Shown: positions 1-7,955, numbered from the stretch's first letter. The stretch: 64,000 bases of DNA from Comamonas testosteroni (GCF_014076415.1 NZ_CP043568.1:3844001-3908000); one strand, 5' to 3'. Made by a program: numbers and translations. Notes: generated from the letters alone by a model not told the origin.

Positions 1-485
1 TGATCTTCGCCCCGCTCCTCGGCGTCTGCCTCGCTAGCTTGCTGCTCAAGAACAGCGCCGACGGTGAAGTAGCTGATTGCCATCAACGCATAGGTCGCGT
101 CACCTGCCGAAAAGCCAGCATCGCAAAGGAAGCGAAGCTGCGCGTCGGCTTTTTCCATCTGCGGCGCGGCTGGCCGCGTCCCGGCATGAATACGCGCGCC
201 ATCGCGATAAGCGAGCAACGCCCGTCGAAAACTGCATGCATTGCCCTTCAGGAACGAACGCCAGTCGTCGTCATCCCTTGGCGTCGAATGCGTGTGATTT
301 ATCGTCAGCATGGCTTCGGCAAGTGCGTCGAGCAACGCACGCTTGTTCTTGAAATGCCAGTAGAGCGCTGGCTGTTGCACCCCGAGGCGCTCAGCCAGTC
401 GGCGCGTCGTTAGACCTTCCATGCCCACGTCGTTAAGCAGTTCGAGCGCGGTTCGGATCACGGCCTCGCGTTGGAGCTTGTTCAT
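1..485 (-). CDS. tetR(C): Tetracycline repressor TetR class C (C-terminus outside window)
   Basis: The reverse strand from the ATG at 485 encodes the first 161 residues of a TetR-family repressor, with the reading frame still open at the window edge; the family is about 210-220 residues. The start reads MNKLQREAVIRTALELLNDV, followed by the TTRRLAERLGVQQPALYWHF helix-turn-helix of class A-G tetracycline repressors. The protein binds tet operators in the intergenic region and releases them when it binds a tetracycline-Mg complex, de-repressing itself and the divergent tetA. Its divergent arrangement with tetA, 92 bp away, is the standard tet module. Class C is assigned because the adjacent tetA and promoter match the pSC101/pBR322 type. 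The missing end is only a window limit; nothing suggests it is broken. Confidence 0.95.
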   Translation of the reverse strand, partial: MNKLQREAVIRTALELLNDVGMEGLTTRRLAERLGVQQPALYWHFKNKRALLDALAEAMLTINHTHSTPRDDDDWRSFLKGNACSFRRALLAYRDGARIHAGTRPAAPQMEKADAQLRFLCDAGFSAGDATYALMAISYFTVGAVLEQQASEADAEERGED

Positions 486-577
486 TCGCGAATTCTCATG
501 GTTGACAGCTTATCATCGATAAGCTTTAATGCGGTAGTTTATCACCGTTAAATTGCTAACGCAGTCAGGCACCGTGT
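486..577. promoter_or_regulatory. tetR-tetA divergent promoter and tet operator
   Basis: On the plus strand a TTGACA -35 box (502-507) and TTTAAT -10 box (525-530) are separated by 17 bp and drive tetA. An inverted repeat, CTTATC-ATC-GATAAG at 509-523, sits between the boxes, where a bound TetR would block RNA polymerase. The arrangement and most bases match the class C tet promoter known from pSC101/pBR322, with a few substitutions (for example ATGG before the -35 box). Confidence 0.88.
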
Positions 578-1768
578 ATGAAATCTAACAATGCGCTCAT
601 CGTCATCCTCGGCACCGTCACCCTGGATGCTGTAGGCATAGGCTTGGTTATGCCGGTACTGCCGGGCCTCTTGCGGGATATCGTCCATTCCGACAGCATC
701 GCCAGTCACTATGGCGTGCTGCTAGCGCTATATGCGTTGATGCAATTTCTATGCGCACCCGTTCTCGGAGCACTGTCCGACCGCTTTGGCCGCCGCCCAG
801 TCCTGCTCGCTTCGCTACTTGGAGCCACTATCGACTACGCGATCATGGCGACCACACCCGTCCTGTGGATCCTCTACGCCGGACGCATCGTGGCCGGCAT
901 CACCGGCGCCACAGGTGCGGTTGCTGGCGCCTATATCGCCGACATCACCGATGGGGAAGATCGGGCTCGCCACTTCGGGCTCATGAGCGCTTGTTTCGGC
1001 GTGGGTATGGTGGCAGGCCCCGTGGCCGGGGGACTGTTGGGCGCCATCTCCTTGCATGCACCATTCCTTGCGGCGGCGGTGCTCAACGGCCTCAACCTAC
1101 TACTGGGCTGCTTCCTAATGCAGGAGTCGCATAAGGGAGAGCGTCGACCGATGCCCTTGAGAGCCTTCAACCCAGTCAGCTCCTTCCGGTGGGCGCGGGG
1201 CATGACTATCGTCGCCGCACTTATGACTGTCTTCTTTATCATGCAACTCGTAGGACAGGTGCCGGCAGCGCTCTGGGTCATTTTCGGCGAGGACCGCTTT
1301 CGCTGGAGCGCGACGATGATCGGCCTGTCGCTTGCGGTATTCGGAATCTTGCACGCCCTCGCTCAAGCCTTCGTCACTGGTCCCGCCACCAAACGTTTCG
1401 GCGAGAAGCAGGCCATTATCGCCGGCATGGCGGCCGACGCGCTGGGCTACGTCTTGCTGGCGTTCGCGACGCGAGGCTGGATGGCCTTCCCCATTATGAT
1501 TCTTCTCGCTTCCGGCGGCATCGGGATGCCCGCGTTGCAGGCCATGCTGTCCAGGCAGGTAGATGACGACCATCAGGGACAGCTTCAAGGATCGCTCGCG
1601 GCTCTTACCAGCCTAACTTCGATCATTGGACCGCTGATCTTCACGGCGATTTATGCCGCCTCGGCGAGCACATGGAACGGGTTGGCATGGATTGTAGGCG
1701 CCGCCCTATACCTTGTCTGCCTCCCCGCGTTGCGTCGCGGTGCATGGAGCCGGGCCACCTCGACCTGA
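578..1768 (+). CDS. tetA(C): Tetracycline efflux MFS transporter, class C
   Basis: This 396-residue protein is a drug:H+ antiporter of the major facilitator superfamily that exports the tetracycline-Mg complex across the inner membrane. It has the 12-helix hydrophobic profile and the family's motif A in the loop between helices 2 and 3 (GALSDRFGRRP, residues 64-74). Length and sequence match TetA(C) as I know it from pBR322 and pSC101 essentially throughout. It lies opposite tetR with the operator between them, so expression should be tetracycline-inducible. It is intact from ATG to TGA. The downstream DNA also belongs to the same plasmid-derived block, so the gene probably arrived as part of a larger segment mobilised by IS26. 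Confidence 0.97.
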   Translation: MKSNNALIVILGTVTLDAVGIGLVMPVLPGLLRDIVHSDSIASHYGVLLALYALMQFLCAPVLGALSDRFGRRPVLLASLLGATIDYAIMATTPVLWILYAGRIVAGITGATGAVAGAYIADITDGEDRARHFGLMSACFGVGMVAGPVAGGLLGAISLHAPFLAAAVLNGLNLLLGCFLMQESHKGERRPMPLRAFNPVSSFRWARGMTIVAALMTVFFIMQLVGQVPAALWVIFGEDRFRWSATMIGLSLAVFGILHALAQAFVTGPATKRFGEKQAIIAGMAADALGYVLLAFATRGWMAFPIMILLASGGIGMPALQAMLSRQVDDDHQGQLQGSLAALTSLTSIIGPLIFTAIYAASASTWNGLAWIVGAALYLVCLPALRRGAWSRATST

Positions 1769-2217
1769 ATGGAAGCCGGCGGCACCTCGCTAACGGATTC
1801 ACCACTCCAAGAATTGGAGCCAATCAATTCTTGCGGAGAACTGTGAATGCGCAAACCAACCCTTGGCAGAACATATCCATCGCGTCCGCCATCTCCAGCA
1901 GCCGCACGCGGCGCATCTCGGGCAGCGTTGGGTCCTGGCCACGGGTGCGCATGATCGTGCTCCTGTCGTTGAGGACCCGGCTAGGCTGGCGGGGTTGCCT
2001 TACTGGTTAGCAGAATGAATCACCGATACGCGAGCGAACGTGAAGCGACTGCTGCTGCAAAACGTCTGCGACCTGAGCAACAACATGAATGGTCTTCGGT
2101 TTCCGTGTTTCGTAAAGTCTGGAAACGCGGAAGTCCCCTACGTGCTGCTGAAGTTGCCCGCAACAGAGAGTGGAACCAACCGGTGATACCACGATACTAT
2201 GACTGAGAGTCAACGCC
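1769..2217. other. Plasmid-derived flank of tetA(C), no convincing gene
   Basis: This 449-bp stretch follows tetA and I recognise it as the same DNA that follows tet in pSC101/pBR322. Short open frames occur, but none has a ribosome-binding site or a recognisable product. It is best read as carried-along plasmid backbone. Confidence 0.6.
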
Positions 2218-2496
2218 ATGAGCGGCCTCATTTCTTATTCTGAGTTACAACAGTCCGCACCGCTGCCGGTAGCTATTGACTATCCGGCTGCACTAGCCCT
2301 GCGTCAGATGGCTCTGATCCAAGGCAAACTGCCAAAATATCTGCTGGCACCGGAAGTCAGCGCCCTGCACCATTATGTTCCGGATCTGCATCGCAGGATG
2401 CTGCTGGCTACCCTGTGGAACACCTACATCTGTATTAACGAAGCGCTGGCATTGACCCTGAGTGATTTTTCTCTGGTGCCGCCTTATCACTGTTGA
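2218..2496 (+). pseudogene. Truncated ResD-like plasmid multimer-resolution recombinase
   Basis: The frame starts MSGLISYSELQQSAPLPVA and matches the N-terminus of the F-plasmid ResD tyrosine recombinase family, which resolves plasmid multimers. Only about 88 residues of similarity remain (full length about 260). The match fades after SDFSLVPPY, where the DNA changes to unrelated sequence around 2484 and a stop follows. All catalytic residues (Arg, His, Tyr in the C-terminal half) are missing, so it cannot be active. The same truncated piece is present beside tet in pBR322-type plasmids, which supports a shared origin for the whole 1-2484 block. Confidence 0.75.
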
Positions 2497-2801
2497 AGGC
2501 CACCGCTCATCACGCGTTTGCTGACATTGAGCCCTGCCGGCCGATCGGCCTGAGACTCTCAGCACAGGAGACGGCGGGTGACGAGCGTATACTTTTTCGA
2601 CGCTTGGTTGCGGTCGCGCTAGGCGTGGCCGCCGACGAACCCGCTGGTGTCGCCCTTGCGGAGCAGCGCAAGGCGGACCTTGCCACGACATCCCCTCGCC
2701 CGCCGATCGTCTAAATTCGTCGAGGTTAAGAAATTCCCGCTCCGGCGAGGCCATCACCATCACCGGCGTCAGGTAGTGGACATGGCAGCAGCGCACGCAG
2801 G
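2497..2801. other. Unidentified segment between the resD remnant and IS26
   Basis: About 305 bp of GC-rich DNA with several short open frames in both orientations and no recognisable product. It is bounded by the breakpoint in the resD remnant and by the IS26 left end, so it is probably a fragment of another mobile element. I could not name it. Confidence 0.4.
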
Positions 2802-3621
2802 GGCACTGTTGCAAAGTTAGCGATGAGGCAGCCTTTTGTCTTATTCAAAGGCCTTACATTTCAAAAACTCTGCTTACCAGGCGCATTTCGCCCAGGGGAT
2901 CACCATAATAAAATGCTGAGGCCTGGCCTTTGCGTAGTGCACGCATCACCTCAATACCTTTGATGGTGGCGTAAGCCGTCTTCATGGATTTAAATCCCAG
3001 CGTGGCGCCGATTATCCGTTTCAGTTTGCCATGATCGCATTCAATCACGTTGTTCCGGTACTTAATCTGTCGGTGTTCAACGTCAGACGGGCACCGGCCT
3101 TCGCGTTTGAGCAGAGCAAGCGCGCGACCATAGGCGGGCGCTTTATCCGTGTTGATGAATCGCGGGATCTGCCACTTCTTCACGTTGTTGAGGATTTTAC
3201 CCAGAAACCGGTATGCAGCTTTGCTGTTACGACGGGAGGAGAGATAAAAATCGACAGTGCGGCCCCGGCTGTCGACGGCCCGGTACAGATACGCCCAGCG
3301 GCCATTGACCTTCACGTAGGTTTCATCCATGTGCCACGGGCAAAGATCGGAAGGGTTACGCCAGTACCAGCGCAGCCGTTTTTCCATTTCAGGCGCATAA
3401 CGCTGAACCCAGCGGTAAATCGTGGAGTGATCGACATTCACTCCGCGTTCAGCCAGCATCTCCTGCAGCTCACGGTAACTGATGCCGTATTTGCAGTACC
3501 AGCGTACGGCCCACAGAATGATGTCACGCTGAAAATGCCGGCCTTTGAATGGGTTCATGTGCAGCTCCATCAGCAAAAGGGGATGATAAGTTTATCACCA
3601 CCGACTATTTGCAACAGTGCC
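2802..3621 (-). mobile_element. IS26 (IS6 family), complete, 820 bp
   Basis: The element is bounded by 14-bp inverted repeats, GGCACTGTTGCAAA at 2802-2815 and its complement TTTGCAACAGTGCC at 3608-3621, giving exactly 820 bp, the known size of IS26. It contains one transposase gene on the minus strand. The 8 bp outside each end differ (CACGCAGG on the left, CTACAGAC on the right), so there is no target-site duplication. That is expected when IS26 has moved by cointegrate formation together with another copy. A second IS26 beyond the left edge of the window, flanking the tet block, would explain the arrangement. Confidence 0.95.
2854..3558 (-). CDS. tnp26: IS26 transposase
   Basis: This is a 234-residue DDE transposase of the IS6 family that makes cointegrates between IS26 copies. 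I chose the start MNPFKGRHFQRDIILWAVRW, the usual IS26 start; an in-frame ATG six codons upstream exists but is not the accepted one. An N-terminal HTH region (about residues 25-55) is followed by the catalytic triad, visible as D78 (HMDET), D138 (INTDKA) and E173 (NVIECDHGK). Residue 184 is glycine, the common form. The gene is intact and fills the element, so it is probably active. Its expression normally depends on a promoter in the element's own end. Confidence 0.95.
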   Translation of the reverse strand: MNPFKGRHFQRDIILWAVRWYCKYGISYRELQEMLAERGVNVDHSTIYRWVQRYAPEMEKRLRWYWRNPSDLCPWHMDETYVKVNGRWAYLYRAVDSRGRTVDFYLSSRRNSKAAYRFLGKILNNVKKWQIPRFINTDKAPAYGRALALLKREGRCPSDVEHRQIKYRNNVIECDHGKLKRIIGATLGFKSMKTAYATIKGIEVMRALRKGQASAFYYGDPLGEMRLVSRVFEM

Positions 3622-3912
3622 CTACAGACTGCCATGGTTGCCCGCTATGGCGACATGATTTGCTTAGTTGATACTGCCAATGAAATTCTCACGGACAACC
3701 CATTCACACTCTATCGAGCAATTCGTCGTGGCAAAGTGAATTTGCAGGAGTTGCATATTAAGGGTCGTCGGCTCCAGAACGCGCAGCCTTTCTTTAGAAC
3801 TGCAGATGTGGTTGCCTTCATAAAGTCCGAAGTCATGCCTGTCATCTCCAAACTTTCGCCAGCAAGAAGGTCAAAGTACCGACTGCATTTAGAGCCTGTG
3901 TTTCGGATTTAG
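3622..3912 (+). pseudogene. 3' remnant of a PrtN-like regulator cut by IS26
   Basis: Directly after the IS26 end the plus strand encodes about 96 residues that begin in mid-gene (LQTAMVARYGDMICLVDTA) and end at TAG 3910-3912. The pattern of MARYG, then a helix-turn-helix-like TLYRAIRRGKV, then ADVVAFI resembles the small pyocin-activator PrtN family, DNA-binding regulators common on prophages and integrative elements. The original start and first residues are missing, so IS26 (or a deletion next to it) removed the 5' end. The frame runs back into IS26 only by chance. The family call is from overall pattern and is tentative; truncation by IS26 is clear. Confidence 0.5.
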
Positions 3913-4166
3913 TGAGCCTCTGACTGGCACTCTTATGTGCTTATCAGATTGCCTATCCAGCGAATGTCTGCTCTATTTCAATTGCTTTCACTTCCATTTG
4001 CGCCCCACCTGTGGGGCTTGGAAGCTAAATAAGCATGATTGCTTATTTTGTTGCGCCCCACTTGTGGGGTTTACGGTGAAAGTAGAAAACGCCTGCTGAG
4101 AAGCAGGCTTTTTTCTTTCTGGTGTTGTCTTGATGCCATCTGCTCAGTCCTGCAGCGTCACCAGAT
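3913..4166. repeat. Cluster of stem-loops ahead of a terminator
   Basis: This non-coding stretch holds two near-identical hairpins, GCCCCACCTGTGGGGC at 4002-4017 and CCCCACTTGTGGGG at 4056-4069, each preceded by TTGCG. A third perfect inverted repeat, AATAAGC...GCTTATT (4028-4047), lies between them. The terminator at 4091-4114 follows. The function of the hairpin pair is unknown. Confidence 0.6.
4091..4114 (+). terminator. Rho-independent terminator
   Basis: GCCTGCT (4091-4097), a GAGA loop and AGCAGGC (4102-4108) are followed by six T residues on the plus strand. It would end transcripts coming from the PrtN-like remnant or from IS26-driven read-through. Confidence 0.8.
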
Positions 4167-4340
4167 TCAACCATTACCGCCGACTTGCACCATGGTCGGA
4201 TGCAGTCCTTGTGCTTCTGCAATCAAGCCCTTGAGTTCTGCACTCAGACCTTCTTCACGATTAACGTCGATAGCAGCCAGTCTTGCTGTGATGCTCCAAG
4301 CGTGCTGCAGGCTCAAGTCATCATCATCCAGATCGTCCAT
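4167..4340 (-). CDS. Small acidic hypothetical protein (57 aa)
   Basis: This short reading frame starts MDDLDDDDLSLQHAWSITAR and ends at TGA 4167-4169. A good ribosome-binding site (GAGAGG) lies 7 nt before the ATG. The 57-residue product has a strongly acidic N-terminus and no membrane segment or known motif. It lies 21 bp downstream of the small membrane protein gene on the same strand, so the two are probably co-transcribed. I do not recognise the family. Support is from the ribosome-binding site, position and codon usage, so it is likely real but its function is unknown. Confidence 0.55.
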   Translation of the reverse strand: MDDLDDDDLSLQHAWSITARLAAIDVNREEGLSAELKGLIAEAQGLHPTMVQVGGNG

Positions 4341-4361
4341 TTCATACCTCTCAAAACTGAG

Positions 4362-4643
4362 TTAGAGCTTGATTCTTGCGATGATTGCTGCAACCAAGGG
4401 GAATGCCACGCTGCCGTAAATAGCAATGCGTGACACCCACGTACCTCGCATAAGCAGCTTTCTGGAACGCCACGCTGCTACAGCTCCAGCTAACAACGCA
4501 CCAGGCACGGCATAGAGCAGAAACCCAATGACGTTCCAGCCATAGCCCCACCCTTCGCCACCCGGCTGGATAGCCAGCAGCGCAACGTACAGGGCTATGA
4601 CCACCGCTGCCATTGTTTTTAGCACCCAGTCACCACGCACCAT
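4362..4643 (-). CDS. Small inner-membrane protein, unknown function
   Basis: This 93-residue protein has three hydrophobic stretches: residues about 10-26 (MAAVVIALYVALLAIQP), 35-58 (NVIGFLLYAVPGALLAGAVAAW) and 70-91. They suggest a small polytopic membrane protein. An AAGGAG ribosome-binding site precedes the ATG at 4643. It lies downstream of the H-NS-like gene but is separated from it by a terminator, so it may have its own promoter or be weakly expressed by read-through. No family is recognised; such small membrane proteins are common cargo on integrative elements. Confidence 0.6.
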   Translation of the reverse strand: MVRGDWVLKTMAAVVIALYVALLAIQPGGEGWGYGWNVIGFLLYAVPGALLAGAVAAWRSRKLLMRGTWVSRIAIYGSVAFPLVAAIIARIKL

Positions 4644-4679
4644 GGCTCTCCTTGCTTAACCAGTCTCAGACCTACCAAA

Positions 4680-4704
4680 CAAAAAAGCCCGCTTTCGCGG
4701 GCTT
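4680..4704 (-). terminator. Rho-independent terminator after the H-NS-like gene
   Basis: The stem AAGCCCGC (4685-4692) / GCGGGCTT (4697-4704) with a TTTC loop is followed, in the minus-strand direction, by a T run (A residues at 4681-4686 on the plus strand). It sits 11 bp beyond the stop codon of the H-NS-like gene. Confidence 0.85.
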
Positions 4705-4715
4705 GTCGGTCAGGC

Positions 4716-5012
4716 TTAATCCTTGATGGCAAAAGCCTCGCGGTCAGCAGCTCCTGCAATCCATGCAGGAGCTTTGCCACGGCCAGTCCAAGTCTGTCCT
4801 GTTGCTGGATCGCGGTACTTGGGAGCCACTTTTCCAGTTGGCTTGCGTGTGCCACCCTTACCGCCTCCAAACACATCATCAGCAGTCAAGCCGTACTCCG
4901 CAACGATGGCACGAACATCCGAAATCGCTTTCGACAGTTCTTCTTTGCGCGCCTTGTTGATTGCGTCCTCCAGAGCTTGTCTTTGTGCCAGGAGTTCTTT
5001 GTAAGTGGACAT
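4716..5012 (-). CDS. H-NS-family nucleoid protein
   Basis: This 98-residue protein has the two parts of H-NS-like silencers of beta-proteobacteria. Residues about 1-45 form a coiled-coil oligomerisation region (MSTYKELLAQRQALEDAINK). A C-terminal AT-rich-DNA-binding domain follows, with the signature YRDPATGQTWTGRGKAPAWI at residues about 66-85. Plasmids and ICEs often carry such 'stealth' H-NS proteins to silence their own genes and reduce fitness cost. The gene is 20 bp downstream of the ParB-like gene on the same strand, so the two form an operon that ends at the terminator just after it. Its targets cannot be read from the sequence, though the AT-rich replication block at 16-19 kb is an obvious candidate. 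Confidence 0.88.
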   Translation of the reverse strand: MSTYKELLAQRQALEDAINKARKEELSKAISDVRAIVAEYGLTADDVFGGGKGGTRKPTGKVAPKYRDPATGQTWTGRGKAPAWIAGAADREAFAIKD

Positions 5013-5032
5013 TGCAGTTGCCTTTCATCTAG

Positions 5033-5893
5033 TTAATCAATTAAGTCAGCCATCTCATCGTCGGCTGGCTTCGTGTCCCCGTTCGCCAACAGATCACCGA
5101 ACTCGCTCATCAGCTTGTCCAGTCGCTCCCGAAGTTCCTCTGAGATGTACTCATAGCCGGGGTCACTTTTCACATCACGCATGACGTTGAAAAGAGTCGG
5201 TGCGGCCTTCGTCACCTTCTTCTTAAAAATCTGTTCAGGTAGGTGCTTCTTGGTGAGCTTCTTGCCACCAGTACCTTGCACCTTGTCCAGCTCCGCTTGC
5301 AGCACTTGAGCAGCTTTAATGCCGTGCTTGCGAAGCATGTCAATTGCAATGCCTGCGGCCACCAGATCGTTCATCACCATCTCACGCAGCTTTATGTCAG
5401 CAGACATAAGTGCCAGCAGGTCATCGGTGTACTTCTCTCCGATCTCAAGCCGGTCGGCAATTTCTTTGGTGTCCATGCCCATCTTAGACAGGCGCTTGCA
5501 CAACAACGCCAGCTCATAGGGTGCGAGCTTTTCACCGCCTTCGTTGTGCCGGTACAGGCTGACCTGCAAATCTTCTTGTGACGTACCAGGCGGCACGATC
5601 ACCATGGGCAGGCGTCCAAGCTCTGCACCTTCGCTAACTGCAAGATCGTAGGCTTCCAGTCTGCCGTGTCCGTCAGTTAGATAGATGATCTGCTTTCCAT
5701 CAACGTCAGCTACATAACCTTCCAAAGCCTTCGACTGAATGTAGCCTTCCTTCTTCATCGAGTCGGCTAGATAGCGAATCTTCTTCTTGTAGCGTTCCGT
5801 GTTGGTCAGACGCACGTTGAAGTTCGGCAGGACATGAATATGGTCACGCTCAACTTGCCAAAGGTCGCGGCTTTTTGCACCGGCCTGCTGCAT
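5033..5893 (-). CDS. ParB/Srx-fold partition-type protein
   Basis: This 286-residue protein has a ParB/sulfiredoxin-like N-terminal domain (about residues 15-115). It includes the TDGHGRLEAYDLA segment, equivalent to the nucleotide-binding GExR box of ParB proteins. A helix-turn-helix region follows at about 135-165 (MDTKEIADRLEIGEKYTDDL), then a charged C-terminal tail. Such proteins act in plasmid or ICE maintenance or as regulators. No ParA is next to it, so classical partition is not shown. The start codon at 5893-5891 overlaps the first ATG of the opposite-strand ATPase remnant, which suggests a recombination junction immediately upstream. It heads an operon with the H-NS-like gene. Confidence 0.75.
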   Translation of the reverse strand: MQQAGAKSRDLWQVERDHIHVLPNFNVRLTNTERYKKKIRYLADSMKKEGYIQSKALEGYVADVDGKQIIYLTDGHGRLEAYDLAVSEGAELGRLPMVIVPPGTSQEDLQVSLYRHNEGGEKLAPYELALLCKRLSKMGMDTKEIADRLEIGEKYTDDLLALMSADIKLREMVMNDLVAAGIAIDMLRKHGIKAAQVLQAELDKVQGTGGKKLTKKHLPEQIFKKKVTKAAPTLFNVMRDVKSDPGYEYISEELRERLDKLMSEFGDLLANGDTKPADDEMADLID

Positions 5894-6857
5894 GGCCTTC
5901 TTAGATGAATCTAAGGCTGCGCGCGACTATTTCGGGAAACTTAGCTTCTCCCTATGTCCTTGTTGTTTGAATGAAATTAAAAGTGCTGATGATGGTGAGT
6001 CATGCACTTTATGCAAAAGCCCTATTAATGCAACTGCGGCGGATGCTCAAATTCTGCGGATGCGCAATGAACTCAACGTCCAGCTAGCTGAGTCAAAAGG
6101 ACTGATTGCAGATAGAGAAAAAGAATTGCGAAAGCTTCACAGCTATCAACCATCTTTGAAGCAGAACTTGCGAGTGCTTGAGCGCAGATTTACCGAACTC
6201 AGCGAGACCTGGTCATCAGAAGTAGAGTCTGCAATTGAAGGTGCTGCGCGAAAACTAGGGGCAGTTGAGCAGGAAATTAGGAGTTTGTATGAAACTCAGC
6301 GCCTTGCGGATGTTATCAGGCAGCTTCAATTGAAACGTGATGAGCTAGCTTCAAATCTCATCATTGTGAATTCGACTATCGAATCACTTATTGATTCGCA
6401 AGAACATAGAAAAAAGAAGGTACAACTTGTAATTGCTGAGACGCTTAGCGGACTGCTGCGGAAGGACCTTCATCGCCAGTCTGAATTTGTCAATGCCAAT
6501 AATGTTCAGTTTAGTTTTTCCGACAATGAAGTTTCTGTCGAGGGTGCTACCCAGTTCTCAGAAAGTTCAACAGTAGTTCTGCGTCATTTATTTCATTTAG
6601 CAATGTTGAGTGCATCGACACGATTACCCGAAATGCGGCTTCCACGATTTATGATGCTTGACGGGATTGAAGATGGGGGCATGGAATTAGAGCGCTCTTA
6701 TCGTCTCCAAGAAATTATTATCGAGGAATGCTCAAAATTCGATTGCGATTACCAGCTGATATTTGCGACATCCCAGATTGCTCCAAATCTAGAAAATGAA
6801 AATTATGTTGTTGGGAAACAGTATTCCGAAGAATCTCGTTCATTGAATTTACTCTAA
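5892..6857 (+). pseudogene. 5'-truncated Rad50/SMC-like coiled-coil ATPase
   Basis: The plus-strand frame encodes 321 residues that look like the second half of a long coiled-coil ATPase. A zinc-knuckle-like pair of Cys motifs (CPCCLNEI at about residues 22-29 and CTLCKSPI at about 37-44) starts the readable part. A coiled coil follows at about 55-190, then an ABC-ATPase C-lobe with a Walker-B-like LPRFMMLDGIED near residues 250-262. The Walker A half that must precede it is absent. The first ATG overlaps the start codon of the divergent ParB-like gene, leaving no room for a promoter or ribosome-binding site. Base composition becomes AT-rich just after this point. I infer a deletion or recombination joint near 5,890-5,930 and a non-functional remnant; a short intact protein is the less likely alternative. 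Confidence 0.6.
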
Positions 6858-6879
6858 GTAATAATTACGACAATTAAAG

Positions 6880-6942
6880 AGTAATAGTAGAAAGCCACTG
6901 ATCCAGACATAAATATGACTGGTTTCAGTGAGCGCTATTACT
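6880..6942. repeat. Imperfect long inverted repeat between convergent genes
   Basis: Arms at about 6880-6906 and 6918-6942 share AGTAATAG / CTATTACT and CCACTGA / TCAGTG blocks. It lies between the stops of the ATPase remnant and the integrase. It could be a bidirectional terminator or part of a recombination site; there is no strong T run. Confidence 0.4.
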
Positions 6943-6962
6943 TCTACAATTTAGGCCATTAA

Positions 6963-7955
6963 TTAAAGTACGCTGGGTATCGTCTGTTGATTTTTTCTGC
7001 GTATGTAATTACCTAACATCACATCTGACTTGTGGCCAGTCTGCGCTCGCAACTGCCAAGACTGCAACCCTTGCTCTGCAGCACTAGTGCAATACCCGGC
7101 CCGCAAACTATGTCCACTGATGTTCTTTGTATCTGCCCCAACTTGAGCAACAGCTGCTTTCACAATGAGTGAGACTGATTGCGCTGTCAAACCATGCTTA
7201 GCAACACCGTCGTGGCGGTTGACAGACCTAAACACATGACCATAACTGATGCTAGCAGTCTTAAGCCAGCCCATTAGCGCATTGACTGGACAGTGATTGC
7301 CACTGGCTCGAGGAATAAATACGGATCGTCCGCGCCTTTCTTGATCAGTCTTGCTAACCGGCAGCTCAATCACCAATCCTTCTGAGTTAAAACTTAGATG
7401 TTCCACGCATATACCAACCAGCTCTGACCGCCGCATAGCTGATGCAAAGCCGATAAGCAGCAATGCTTGGTCGCGCGAAGCTCTTACGGGCATGCAGCTG
7501 ACCTGGATTGCGTCCAGTACAGATAACAGTTCATTTTTCAGCAATGGCTTCGCTTGCCTCTGCTTGGTGCCGAGAGTACGACGTATGCCCTGCAGCACTT
7601 GTCTCACGATTTCAGCACGTGCTGGTGACTGATGATGCCTGTCTACATGGGCTTGATGGATAGCGACAACACGGCGCTCAATGGTGGCTACAGCTAGCCC
7701 GTCATTCGCAGACTCGGCCAAGTACTTGGCCAAATGCTTGGGAGAGCATGGCACACATCCGCCATGCGCCAGAAAATGCCGCAAGTCTGAGGCATAGGCA
7801 CGCTTAGTCGAGGTCGCCTGACTGGCATTGATATATTCTTTAATATATTTCTCAATATTCTTTGGGCCTACATTCTTTTTATTTTTCTTGAGCTTCATCG
7901 ACTTAGACAAATTAATATTTTCCAAGAACAATTTTTCCGAAATTTTCTTACTCAT
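6963..7955 (-). CDS. Tyrosine-family site-specific recombinase (integrase)
   Basis: This 330-residue recombinase has a Lys-rich AT-rich N-terminal extension (residues 1-30), a core-binding SAM-like domain (about 31-130) and a catalytic domain (about 135-325). The catalytic set is complete: R175 (SAMRRSEL), K202 (VSKTD), H282 and R285 (GHSLR), H308 (TGHKS) and Y317 (GNYIRR). It should therefore be active. It probably cuts and joins DNA for an integrative element or transposable unit. It is not next to the tRNA-derived end at 28.9 kb, so it may belong to a smaller element nested in the island rather than to the island itself. It converges with the ATPase remnant and has a palindrome-rich upstream region. 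Confidence 0.88.
   Translation of the reverse strand: MSKKISEKLFLENINLSKSMKLKKNKKNVGPKNIEKYIKEYINASQATSTKRAYASDLRHFLAHGGCVPCSPKHLAKYLAESANDGLAVATIERRVVAIHQAHVDRHHQSPARAEIVRQVLQGIRRTLGTKQRQAKPLLKNELLSVLDAIQVSCMPVRASRDQALLLIGFASAMRRSELVGICVEHLSFNSEGLVIELPVSKTDQERRGRSVFIPRASGNHCPVNALMGWLKTASISYGHVFRSVNRHDGVAKHGLTAQSVSLIVKAAVAQVGADTKNISGHSLRAGYCTSAAEQGLQSWQLRAQTGHKSDVMLGNYIRRKNQQTIPSVL

Noticed and set aside
3031..3621. Plus-strand frame running through IS26 into the PrtN-like remnant
   Set aside because: The part inside IS26 is antisense to the transposase; only the portion after 3621 resembles a gene.
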